Of a stretch of DNA of 64,000 nt, positions 46,446 through 56,886 are shown one piece after another (the first letter of the stretch is position 1; the number at the start of each line of letters is the position of its first letter). Origin of the DNA: Polytrichum commune (Eukaryota > Streptophyta > Polytrichopsida > Polytrichales > Polytrichaceae); assembly GCA_950295325.1 (NCBI GenBank), contig OX485808.1:35050527-35114526 (forward strand), written 5' to 3'. The notes beneath the pieces were generated by a model. It made no database searches. It worked only from the letters and a program-made list of their open reading frames with translations, and was not told where the DNA came from. Both the position numbers and the translations under genes were made by a program.

Positions 46446-47492
46446 GGGCTGGTTTACACTACGGTGGAGAAGGCCTCCGGTCGGTCAAGAATGCTTGGCC
46501 AAGACATGGTTATATGAGGCAAATGGTGGATGTGCCGGAGAAGAATTAAAGGCAATAAAATATTTCTTAAGGAGTCTTGACCGGTTGAAGTCTAAACACC
46601 TAGAGGAGAAGTCCACCGGAGAAGTCCACCGGTGAAGAGAAGTTCACCTAATGGTGAAAATTTTTTGTGATAAAAAACCATAATTCTCTACATTCACATT
46701 GTATCAAAAGATTTCAACAAGAATTGTGTTCATGAGAATTGTGTAATATAATGTTCAATTTTATTCAAAAGATAACGAAAATTGCCAAATTGCCAATTGT
46801 CAAGTTTGGCCCATCATTGTGGTCTCAATCGGCCGTTCCACAATTTCTACATCATTCTCTTCCTCTATCTCTCTTCCTCCTTCAAATTCTTCCCTCAAAT
46901 TCCTTGCAAGTGGAGAAGGGTGTTGAACATAAGCCCTAAAAGCACTTCCTAGAAATTGCCTCGAGGGCTCAAAATAATTCTCACTACCAATGAGGTCATC
47001 CTCATCTTGGCTACTACCAAATTGAAATTGTGAGTAACCAGCCATTGCGAAAAAAAATTGCACAAAAAAAAATCGCTAAGGAGCTATTACAACAAAGAGA
47101 GAGAGAGAGAGACAGGGAGAGAGAGAGAGAGAGAGAAAGAAGCTTGCCAACACCTTAGGTTTTGAAAAAACCAGATCTGAAATCTACGGTCCAGATCTGT
47201 TTTTGAAAATTAATTTTTTATTGAGTTGGGCTTCTCCGGAGGATGAGTTTCTTGTCCGGCCTCTTGAGGCCGGACAAGAAACTCCTCCTCCAGAGAAGCC
47301 CAACTCCAAAAAATGCCGCCATGTAGGCGGCCATATCATTTTATCATCCATGAGAAAAATTCACCACCATTGTTTTCTTCACCTAGTGTAAACACCCACC
47401 GGTCAAGAGTTGCATTTTCGACCATTCACAATTGAGAAAACGCCCTTTTTTCCATGACCGGTGGACTTCTCCACCGTAGTGTAAACCGGCCC
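46446..47492. mobile_element. PIF/Harbinger-like element, 1047 bp
   Basis: Ends 'gggctggtttacactacggt' and the mirror 'accgtagtgtaaaccggccc' form ~28-bp inverted repeats with one difference. TTA flanks both sides (46443-46445, 47493-47495). The termini share GGTTTACACTAYGG with the element at 52642-53769. It carries an 87-codon minus frame (46800-47063) whose best start is the internal MAGYSQFQFGSS. The product is acidic, with EEENDVEIVERP-type sequence. No transposase is present, so it is probably a deletion derivative that kept part of an internal gene. Confidence 0.82.
47224..47305. repeat. 82-nt hairpin inside Harbinger-like element
   Basis: 40-bp arms ('agttgggcttctc...cggcctc' and mirror) around a 2-nt loop, with two mismatches. 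The outer 'cttctccgg' part echoes the element's own terminal repeat. Confidence 0.93.
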
Positions 47493-48507
47493 TTAGTTGC
47501 AAACATTGCCATGTACTAAGTGCTCAAAATTGAAGCCTTCATATGAATTTCATTTTGAAGGGCTCTAAAATTTCAGCATTGCAATTGAAGGGCATATCTA
47601 AATCTAGGACGTCAATGGAAAAAATTCAAAGAAATATAAAACTTATATTAAAATTATGCATGATTTGCATGGTACATGCTTCTAGTACAATGAAATAATG
47701 AAGAATCAACCATCTAACTTCACCTCTTGAAGTGACAATGCCCTACGCTTGTTGGTTATTGTAGCGGTTTTCCAAGTGTCAAAAATGCTATTCCAATCCA
47801 TGAATTCAACTCCCAAACTGTTTATGCTAATCCTCATCAATGCATCAAGTGTGTCAAGGTTTAGGCATGTTCTCCTTTCACTCTTAACCCAATTATACTT
47901 TGAAAAACCACGTTCACAAACAACAGTGCTAGTAGGGATCACAATTATGGCTTGCCATAGCGACATTAGGGTTGGCCAATTGATCTTAAACTCTCGGCCA
48001 TGGCCACAAAAAACCCAAGCTTCATGCATACTTCGGTGTTGACAAGTTGAAGATAACATCTCCACAAATTCGAGCAACTCTGCATTGGCTTGATCAACAA
48101 GAACATAGCTCCGCTTGAAATGTGTCACCAACCGGTTCAACCATTGCTCAGTTAAAGTGCCTTGATCCAATGCATCCATGAGATAGTCTTTTGGGCTGAA
48201 AAATCTGGCCGCATTAAAAATGGACAAGTCGGGGAAGCGATCATTTAGTGAGTCAATAACCTTTTGGACGTATAGTCTACTAAAGATGATGCAATCCTCC
48301 AACGAGCCTCCTACATCACACCCGGGCATAGAGTCATAGTGCAAAGTATGCACTTTCTTACAACCAAACCTATCAACATATAATATCTCTCCAGTTGGCA
48401 CCACGTTGCGCAAAAAAGTTTCCAAATGTTTGGTTGTTGTGCCAAAACTCACACCCAAATAGTGTCTCCGCAACAAATTGATTGTCACATCAATAATAGA
48501 GGCTATG

Positions 48508-49440
48508 TGTCGCAACCCTTGCTAGCCCCCCCTTGACCATCTTGCCAATTTTCATTCCTAGCAAAGGTTACGAGCGCTAACTCTTTGCATTCCACCATGC
48601 TAATGGTTAGGTCCTCTCACCCTGGACCTTATAGTTCATAGGAGGGAACCAACCCTCTTACTTTGCATTCGGGACTCACCCCCTAATCCTTAACCCATTT
48701 CTATATGTGGACTTCCATCCATGGAAGTCCAATCCTATGTTGATCATCGCATTGCCGGAGCAACACTACAACAACCCGAAGCATACTAGGCAACTATGAC
48801 CTCACAATGGGCCAATGCCCATGGAGGCCTTGCCATTCGGCCTCGGGTAGGTGAGGCCACACCACCTCACCCATATAAGCCTCTAGGACTCTACACGGGG
48901 CCCCTACCCCACCGTCAAGAAACCTCTTGTCTCTCTACCAAGAGTTGGGGCCAAGTAGACATTTTCCCTTAGCCGCTGGGCCTAGAAGCCCCCATCAGCT
49001 TCAGACCATCATAACTTCCTTGTATGATGTCTGATGCTAACAACCAACCACTCTATCTTCATCTACACTTCACGCAGATGACGATGAACTCCTCACTTGG
49101 CCCATTCAGGCAAGTATTGACGAAGTTATGCCTGTTTGAACCTTGGCAGTCCCGGGACAGCGCCCCACTGAAATTGCCATAACTCCTAGCTCACACCTCC
49201 GATTGAGGTGTTCTTGAGCATTCTAGAATCGTCACGCCATAAGCTACGCATAGCTCATGGCCTTACCCTTGTGCCTCCTAGTCTCTGTGGGTGGGAGGCG
49301 TTCCCAACGCCCGGGGCCCTCGCCCACACTAGGATCACTTGGGCCCTCTCACCAACAGCGCCACAAGTCCTGGGTATCACTCCGGGGTTTCCTTTGTGCC
49401 CATGGTGTTTCGGGCACTCCTCATGGAGAGGTGTGTAACA
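48508..49440 (+). mobile_element. Solo LTR, copy 1 (933 bp)
   Basis: Begins TGTCGCAACCC and ends GTGTAACA (TG...CA), flanked by the 5-bp direct repeat CTATG (48503-48507, 49441-49445). It is colinear with 50464-51436 throughout. No internal gag-pol region is present, so it is a solo LTR left by LTR-LTR recombination. It is about 40 bp shorter than copy 2, which fits a deletion between two GTCCCGGGA direct repeats. Confidence 0.9.
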
Positions 49441-50463
49441 CTATGGATGTGATATCTACGAGATCAAATTGAAATTTCCGATTGAACTTGTTAAACTCAA
49501 GTAGCACATCAGCCAACAAATGAATGAAGAATTGGAACTGCAGAGAGGTGATATTTGTGTACCATGCATGTTCTTCAACTTGCCATGACTTTAAAACTGC
49601 AGGCATACAAAAAACCATCATCTTCATGACCATGCCGCGTGATAGCCACCGTACGAAATAAATATGCAAAACCACTCGGGTCTCTTCGCGAAATGCAAGT
49701 TACAATTTCACCAACGTGCCTCGCCGAATCACCGATTGTCCCAACCACTCATACACTTTATTCACAGCTCGGTCAATAAATCCAAGGCATGAAAATTCGT
49801 CATTAGCGTCATTTGCAGCTAGAGCCTGTCGGTGAGCTATGCAATATGTTCCAACCAGATGAAATACTAGATCTCGAAGTCGTTCCACCACTCCTTGATG
49901 CACACCAATCATGCACACCGCTCCATCTGTAGCTATGGCCACCAGCTTCAGAAGATCGAACCCAAGTCTTTGTAATATTAATGGACTGGAACATGATTTC
50001 CCCAGTTCATTATGATAGAGGCATCAGTTCTATGAACTGCGCACACGTTGAACCAAAACCAACACCTGTCAAGTATTAAACATACACAATAAGATGTGGT
50101 TAACATGTTTGATCAGTTGACTCGTCAATCAATATCGAATAAACTGGGCTGCTTTTGACCTCCTCAATAAGGTTCAAATATAAATTCTGAGATATTGCAT
50201 CCAAGAACCCCATTATTGAGATCACATTTGCATACGATGAGTACTCTAAGGAATATGGCATTTTGGGAGTAGCCAGGTGCATGTGAATTTTGCACTGGTC
50301 AACGTAAGCAAGTAATAGCTGATCGTTGCTGACAACAAAATACAAGAGCTTCATAACTGTGAGAATTCTTCCATTCTCACAGTCCACCATTGTTTGGAGG
50401 CCAAGCTCAATGGGCGCCACATGTCCCTTGCTTGATGGATGGTGCTTCGCAAGCCACCGTTGG

Positions 50464-51436
50464 TGTCGCAACCCTTGCTAGCCCCCTTAGCAATCTTGCC
50501 AATTTTCTTTTCTAGCAAAGGTTACGAGCGCTAACCCTTCGCATACCGCCATGCTAATGGTTAGCTCCTCTTACCCCGGACCATTAATTCAAAGGAGGGG
50601 AATCAACCCTCCTACTTTGCTTTCGGGACTCACCCCTTAATCGGTAACCCATTTCTTTGATGTGGACTTCCATGCATGGAAGTCCAATCCTATGTTGATC
50701 ATCGCGTTGCCGGAGCAACACTACAACAACCCGAACCATACTAGGCAACTATGGCCTCACAATGGGCCAATGCCCATGGAGGCCGTGCCGTTCGGCCTCG
50801 GGTGGGTGAGGCCACACCACCTCACCCATATAAGCCTCTAGGACTCTACGCGGGGCCCCTACCCCACCGTCAACCAACCTCTTGTCTCTCTCCCAAGAGT
50901 TGGGGCCAAGTGGACATTTTCCCTTAGCCGCTGGGCCTAGAAGCCCCCAGCAGCTTCAGACCATCATAACTTCCTTGTATGATGTCTGATTCCAGCAACC
51001 AACCACTCCATCTTCATCTACGCTTCACGTACATGCCGATGGACTCCTCACTTGCCCCATTCGGGCAAGTGGTCAGGAAGTTATGCCTGTTTGAACCTTG
51101 GCAGTCCCGGGAATCACTCCCAGGCACTGCTGTAGCAGGGCGCTGTCCCGGGACAGCGCGCCACTCAAATGGCCATAACTCCTAGCTCACACCTCCGATT
51201 GAGGTGTTCTTGAGCATTCTAGAATCACCACGCCATGAGCTACGCATAACTCATGGCCTTACCCTTGTGCCTCCTAGTCTTCGTGGGTGGGAGGCGTTCC
51301 CAACGCCCGGGATCCTCACCCACACTAGGATCACTTGGGCCCTCTCACCAACGGCGCCACAAGTCCCGGGTGTCACTCCGGGGTCCCCCTTGTGCCCATG
51401 GTGTTTCGGGCACTCCTCATGGAGAGGTGCGCGACA
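50464..51436 (+). mobile_element. Solo LTR, copy 2 (973 bp)
   Basis: Begins TGTCGCAACCC and ends GTGCGCGACA, flanked by GTTGG (50459-50463, 51437-51441). The target duplication differs from copy 1, showing an independent insertion into the same hAT gene in the same orientation. It retains the GTCCCGGGA-bounded segment near 51104-51150 that copy 1 lacks. Confidence 0.92.
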
Positions 51437-51905
51437 GTTGGCAACTTCACTTGTGATCATCGGACTTCTCATGTTGTTTGACTGCTAAGAGCTAAATCGT
51501 TGAACACCCGCTCCTGCCCAATGTTCGTAAACCTATTCATCCAAGTTCGAATTCCTCACACGCTTCACACTTCATCACTCCAACGATCTGTCCACCATGA
51601 GGCTTTGACCAATACAACCATCGACGTCCAATCTTCCACTTGCTGTTGAATCTGCGTAAGAAAATATTGGGTGGGTTTTGCAACATAGTGACTTCACTGG
51701 AATCCGGTGTTCCGTGTTCACCATCAACCGCATCATCAATATTCGAGTCTCCGTCCTCGCTACTGATCAGTCTAGATTTACCGAAACAAAAATTCAAGTC
51801 TAATTGGCGAGCATCCCGAGGTGGACGTCCGGGACCTCTACATGAACTGGACGTCATGATCAACCCTCTTTCACTACAAAAATATCTCACCAGCACATGA
51901 CCCAC

Positions 51906-52404
51906 CTGCTTAGAACTCGAACACCGTGATCACAAGGGAGAGACATAGTACTAGCAATGGAACTACACTGCAACAGACACGCCAGCAAAATCTCCAGGTA
52001 TAAAAACTGCATGATATCAGTCCATGTGAGTTAAATTGTAAAAAATGTTGACTGGTAATGTTTATCAGTCCAGAACAACGATCGAAATTTACTTCGTGAA
52101 TCAAATTTTTGTTCCTCATTAATTTTTCAGTGGGCTCTAGATTTTGCATATTTGCAGCTTGAGCGTGAAAACACTGAGTTGATTGCAGCGACACTCAGAA
52201 CACATGTCAAGCCAAAACCTAATAGATTATCATATATCCCAGTTGCACAAACTTGACCTTAAACATACACCCTTCATACGATCCCTCCACAACACAAACA
52301 CACACAATATGTATAAGCGATATACTGATCTCACTCACCCACTTTGAATACTCCCTCCTCAAGTCCTCGTCAAAATTCATGATCGATTGAATATTCCCTA
52401 CGAA
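51906..52404. other. hAT 5' flank, no gene seen
   Basis: AT-rich, with minus frames at 51910-52539 that show no domain. Probably the hAT element's untranslated 5' region. Confidence 0.35.
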
Positions 52405-52615
52405 AGAATAATCTGCCGAAAATATAAGCTGCACCGAAGTATAAGTTGCCTGATCAATCAAGCTGCACCGAAAGTATAAGATGCCAAAAATATAAGTTGC
52501 ACCGAAAGGATTTGTGTAAGTTGCACCATATTGAATCACAAGCTTGAGTGGTCCTAGATCACCAAAACTTTGAAGTTTGAGAGAAACTTAGAAAGTATAA
52601 GCTGCACCAGACTGA
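52405..52615. repeat. Short interspersed repeats (taagytgcacc)
   Basis: 'tataagctgcaccgaa' and close variants ('gtataagttgc', 'ataagttgcaccgaaag', 'gtaagttgcacc', 'tataagctgcaccaga') occur at least five times within 200 bp in one orientation. Subterminal clusters of short direct repeats are typical transposase-binding regions of hAT elements, and this one lies at the 5' side of the hAT gene. Confidence 0.6.
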
Positions 52616-52641
52616 ATCAGAAGTTTGAATGGTCTAACTAA

Positions 52642-53769
52642 GGGGCGGTTTACACTATGGACCATGAAGTTGGACCAGGGCTCTGCAAGGCAGCTGATTG
52701 GCTGTTGAAGTTCTCCCGGGACAACTTCGGTTTACACTAAGGAAAAAATGGCAGAGGGACTATGGAGGTCGAGGTCCCCAAAATATAATTTTTAAGGCCT
52801 AATAAATGAACTGACATGGTCCAACGAGGTTTGCGTTGAGAGAGGCAAGAGAGGTGGTCTGGTAGGAAAAGGCAAGGGCCCATGTCAGAGAAATACCATT
52901 TCAATAAATTTTTAATAAATCTACCTATTAAGCGCCTTAATTATACCATAGCCCATGAGACATACCAGCACTACCTTGCCCTACCCCTTAAACTGGCTCA
53001 CACGTGTTTCACCAAACAACGCGGGACATCTAGAACTCAAGAATTCAAGTGCAGATTTGTTTTTTGGTCTACCAAATGTAATGTTTGGAATTTTGGGGCT
53101 TGTAATATACCGTTGGAAAGGTCTTGAAAATACCTTTCCAACGGTATATTACACACCCCAATATTCTTACAAAATGCAGTTGTAAAACAAAAAAGAAAAA
53201 TCTGTAGTGGTTTAGTGATTGTAGATCAGGGTAGTCCAAAGATGTGCAATGGGAAATCTTCTAACATTAATTATCAAAGAATTGAAAATTAGTGTTGAGC
53301 AAGGTAGGGTGGTAACAACATTAAATATAATCAAACACTAAATATCCTATTTAGTGTAGTGACAACACAAGGTACATGTCACATGTAAATTACATTGAGC
53401 ATGTACAAATTAAATTGCTCATTTTATTTAAAAAAAATTGTTGTGAGAAGATTTGCAAGCCACATCTTCGACACATTTAACAAGAAGTGAAGACAAGTGA
53501 AGCCCAAGAGAAGACAAGGAATGATCAAACTTAATTTTATTTCAAAATTGCCCTTTTTGGGCATGTATTAAAAAAATCAGCACCTCCACTTTTTGGTGCA
53601 TGGTCATTCTTCATGGTCCACATTCGGTTTACACCTAGTGAGGGGCCCATGAACCATGAAAACTAATATTTTAGTAACTCGGACCATGGAAGTCGTCCCA
53701 TGAAGTCGTCCCACGCAAAATAGGCCTCTTACGTGGGACGACTTCATGGTCCATAGTGTAAACCGCCCC
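52642..53769. mobile_element. PIF/Harbinger-like element, 1128 bp
   Basis: A perfect inverted terminal repeat of about 28 bp begins 'ggggcggtttacactatgga'. TAA flanks both ends (52639-52641, 53770-53772). It holds internal hairpins: 53101-53153 (22-bp perfect arms, 'tgtaatataccgttggaaag') and 53699-53748 (17-bp perfect arms). No transposase is encoded. Its termini relate it to 46446-47492. Confidence 0.9.
53101..53153. repeat. 22-bp perfect hairpin
   Basis: Left arm 53101-53122 and right arm 53132-53153 pair completely around a 9-nt loop, within the Harbinger-like element. Confidence 0.93.
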
Positions 53770-53772
53770 TAA

Positions 53773-54640
53773 TCGGAAGCTTCAAAGTTCAAACCACCGG
53801 AACTTGGAAGCTGAATCATTCGGGAATCGGAATTCTCAAGTTTTGAACTAATTCCCATCTGGATCTGAGATCTGGAGCCCAAAGTTAGACAGCCAGAGTT
53901 AAACAACTACTTGAGATGATGAATAATACTTGAAGGGTACTATTTATCCAGCACTTCAAGTGACGGGAGTACTTAGACATGAGGATTATGTTTTAAAAGG
54001 GTTGTTTTCCTTGAGGTATTTTTTGAAGTCCCAAAACCCATTTGAAGGGCACTCAAGACTTCAATTTTGAGCACTGCATGTACTACTCAAATATAGGTGT
54101 CCAGTTACCATATAAGAAGATTCCCATGTTGCCCATGCTGCAAAAATCCAGCTCGGCCAAATACGAACTTATTACTAAACTTCTATGGGAAAAGGAGCAC
54201 CCTTGGCTGCAAGGTTCCTTCTGGAGCAGCTGGGCTATATATATATATATATATAGCAATCCTTCAACACTTCACAAAAGGCAGCTATACACTTTTTATT
54301 TAAAGGACACAATTAACTTAGTGGCCATAAGTTAATGTAGGTCTAATTTTATGATTGATGCTGCTTGCCAGTCCACTAGGCTAGCCCCCTAACTAATTCC
54401 ACCACAGGATCAACTATATATAGTATTATTAATACGCATGTTTTTATATATATAATAATATTATAATGAACAACATAGTGAAGTTGAGGTGTGATGTAAA
54501 GCCTTGCTAAATGTAGTAGCTCGTGATCATGCCCCTTGTTTTGCTGCATTGTGACCACAAATTCCAAGCCCGTGTCTTAAACCCAGTTGGGTCGTCATGT
54601 AGGACATGATGTGGGTCCCTATAAAGACATCACTACACCA
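53773..54640. other. Intergenic, with (TA)n run
   Basis: A (TA)n tract lies at 54236-54254. Short frames around it are not convincing. No gene. Confidence 0.4.
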
Positions 54641-54642
54641 AG

Positions 54643-55328
54643 TATGATATTTAGGGTGACTTACTATATGGATTTACAAGGTGCTATATCATTTTACTAT
54701 TGAAATCATTTTTTTACCAAGTAAAGTTGTCAATGTTCTTTAATGTCCAAACTATCAATTCAACATTTGTTGGCTCTGTCTGTAGGACAGAGACTATGCA
54801 TCAACTTCTTCGTTTCAAGAGCAAATTTCCTAACCACTTTGCGTTCACACTTGAACATTACTTGTTCTTGTTATTCTTGGTCCACTTTATTGGCTATGTC
54901 TGTAGGACAGAGGCTATGCATCAACTTCTTCGTTTCAAGAGCAAATTTCCTAACCACTTTGCATTCACACTTGGACGTTACTTGTTCTTGTTATTTTTGG
55001 TCCACTTTATTTAATGTGGATGTTAACTATAATTATATATGTATATATGTATATGTATATATATATAACTATAATTGCTCCTTAAAATGCATTGAAAGAA
55101 ATATAGATAACTATAGTTATTTCGGTAGTTCTTGATTATTTATTCTAAAAATTTCGGGTGATATCAAAATCCTTGACTTGCATTTGAGAAGAAGGTGCAC
55201 AAAATCCAAGAAAGGTTTGGTATAGTAAATAGGCATGAATTGGCATGAGCAAAGTGGACAACTATAATTGTAGTCTTTCATAGAAAAGGACAGAGCCTCA
55301 CGGTTCTACCGTTTTCTTGTTTAATGTG

Positions 55329-55366
<38 letters not shown>

Positions 55367-55680
55367 GAATGCATTGGAAGAAATCTAGTTAACTATAGTT
55401 ATTTCGGCAATTCTTGATTATTCATTTTAAAAATTTCGGGTGATAAATGAGTAGCTTCAATCCTTGACCCACATTTGAGAAGAAGGTGCACAAAATCCAA
55501 GGAAGGTTTTGTATAGTGAATAGCCATGGATTGGCATGAGCAAAGTGGACATCTACAATTGTAGTCTTTCATAGTAAAGGACAAAGCCTCACGGTTCTAC
55601 CGTTTTCTTGTTGGTAAAGTATGAGATGTACAGTGAATAGATATAGCATTGTGTAATTCCAGATAGTAAGTCACACCTTT
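54643..55680. mobile_element. MITE matching the fold-back arm, split by an insertion
   Basis: 54643-54773 and 55615-55680 together match the MITE segment found in both arms of the 26280-28793 element (26666-26842 inverted; 28284-28460 direct). Its own ends, 'gggtgacttactatatgg' and 'ccagatagtaagtcacacc', are inverted repeats that extend inward to 'gctatatc' / 'gatatagc'. The interruption is at 54774-55607. Confidence 0.82.
54774..55607. mobile_element. Insertion made of two tandem duplications
   Basis: 834 bp bordered by the 7-bp direct repeat TTGTTGG (54767-54773, 55608-55614). This sequence occurs once at the intact site in the fold-back arm. Inside, a ~120-bp unit ('ggctatgtctgtaggacaga...') is present twice (54774-55012, almost identical). 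A ~300-bp unit ('ttatttcggtagttcttgatta...cacggttctaccgttttc' in outline) is also present twice (about 55013-55319 and 55320-55607). A (GA)n run lies at 55332-55363 and an AT-rich run at 55035-55070. No inverted ends were recognised. Confidence 0.7.
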
Positions 55681-56884
55681 CTTCTTGTTACATGTAAAGA
55701 ATCGGTCATGTAAAATTACACCTTGTCAAACTCCTCAGGAGACTATGAGCTCAGTTTGCTTTTGTAAAGCCCGATGAGTGGGTAATAGTAAAAACTAGAC
55801 CCGCTATGTTGGTTATTGATGCATCCCAAGTTAAGTTCAATACACTAAAATATAGGGGAAGGCAATACAATGATATGGGTTGAAGAGTTATGACATACGA
55901 ACGCATTTCTCACTCATCTCATATAGAAGCCCTATAATAATGTGCAACCCAAATGTTATTGTTTAAAGTTTACCTGACATTGAAAATGGTTTTAAAGATA
56001 CCAAGTTAGTCTAGTCTAAGTCATTTGAGACAAATTGACCATAAAATTGTAGTGGATAGATGAGAGGTACGCTCATGTACAATATTTCCTTCCCTTATAA
56101 AGATCCAACCACAGAGTGATATACAAGAGTAGTAATTGGAAAAAAGCAAGCAAAATCCGAAGGCCACCAATGGTGAGAGCCAACATCTCTTCAAAAAACA
56201 CAATGGCAAAGTGCAACAAAAGAACAACTCAATACCAAGCCATGGAGTTTCAAAAGTGCACGCCTTCATGGGACAAGTGACCAAGTTTTTGATTGGCAAA
56301 GTCCCAATTGATAGTCCGCATGATCCATAAGGAATGTCCAATTGCTCACCTTTTGTTGAGCATTTTTTGCATTGCGCCATGGAGAAGGTAGCCTTCTATA
56401 TCAACCATTGTGATGGGCAAAGTTGTGCTTCCTTAAACCCTTCTTTCATCATTTTTACACCACCACTATTTTATATGGAATGCCGCATATGATTAGTAGA
56501 TTTTAACATTGGCTTATTAATTGCACAACCAGACTCACTTGTTCATAATTTAAGAGTGGAATATATATGTTATCTTAGCCCCTAAATGCTCAAGCCTTCA
56601 CATTCCATTTTTGGACAATTTCAATGTTAATGCTGATTTTTTTTTGTCATGTAACAAAATAGGCTTTGTTTTCTCGAAATTCAACTGTGTGAATGTGAAA
56701 CTGGACTTCCATATATTTTTGCTTTGAGAATTTGGAGTCATCAATTGGACAACATTTGCTAGGTTAGGTTAACATATGGACATGCCTTCATCTAGGAGCA
56801 ACTAGAAAAAAAACTATTATTTTTTTTGTTTTGCGACCAATATGGTCATGCCAATTTTTTTAAAAGTTGGTAACTTTGGTATAA
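55681..56884. other. Intergenic, no gene seen
   Basis: AT-rich. The frame at 56021-56380 (-) is not recognisable. No repeat partner was found. Confidence 0.4.
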
Positions 56885-56886
56885 TA

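Larger units (their letters stand above)
47706..51905 (-). pseudogene. hAT superfamily transposase, interrupted by two solo LTRs
   Basis: Coding pieces on the minus strand, N to C: 51905-51537 (WKIGRRWLYW and KCEAC, a zinc-finger-like N-terminus); 50463-50100 (FLDAISQNLYLN, SILIDESTD, first catalytic Asp); 49942-49700 (IATDGAVCMIG, second Asp; YCIAHRQALA); 49675-49446 (FVRWLSRG, Trp region); and 48507-47706 (TSTVVCERGFSKYN, catalytic Glu and dimerisation region, ending LDALMRISIN). These are ordered hAT RNase-H-fold landmarks. LTR insertions sit at 50464-51436 and 48508-49440. Across the second, the frame resumes in phase if one target duplication is ignored. Near 51450 there is an in-frame stop, and frames change between pieces, so the gene was already decaying. 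Subterminal repeats at 52405-52610 may be the element's 5' end. Intact TIRs and an 8-bp target duplication were not found. Confidence 0.88.

Noticed and set aside
48503-51441. A single LTR retrotransposon with two LTRs (48508-49440 and 50464-51436)
   Set aside because: The sequence between them encodes hAT transposase motifs, and each LTR has its own different 5-bp duplication, so they are separate solo LTRs.
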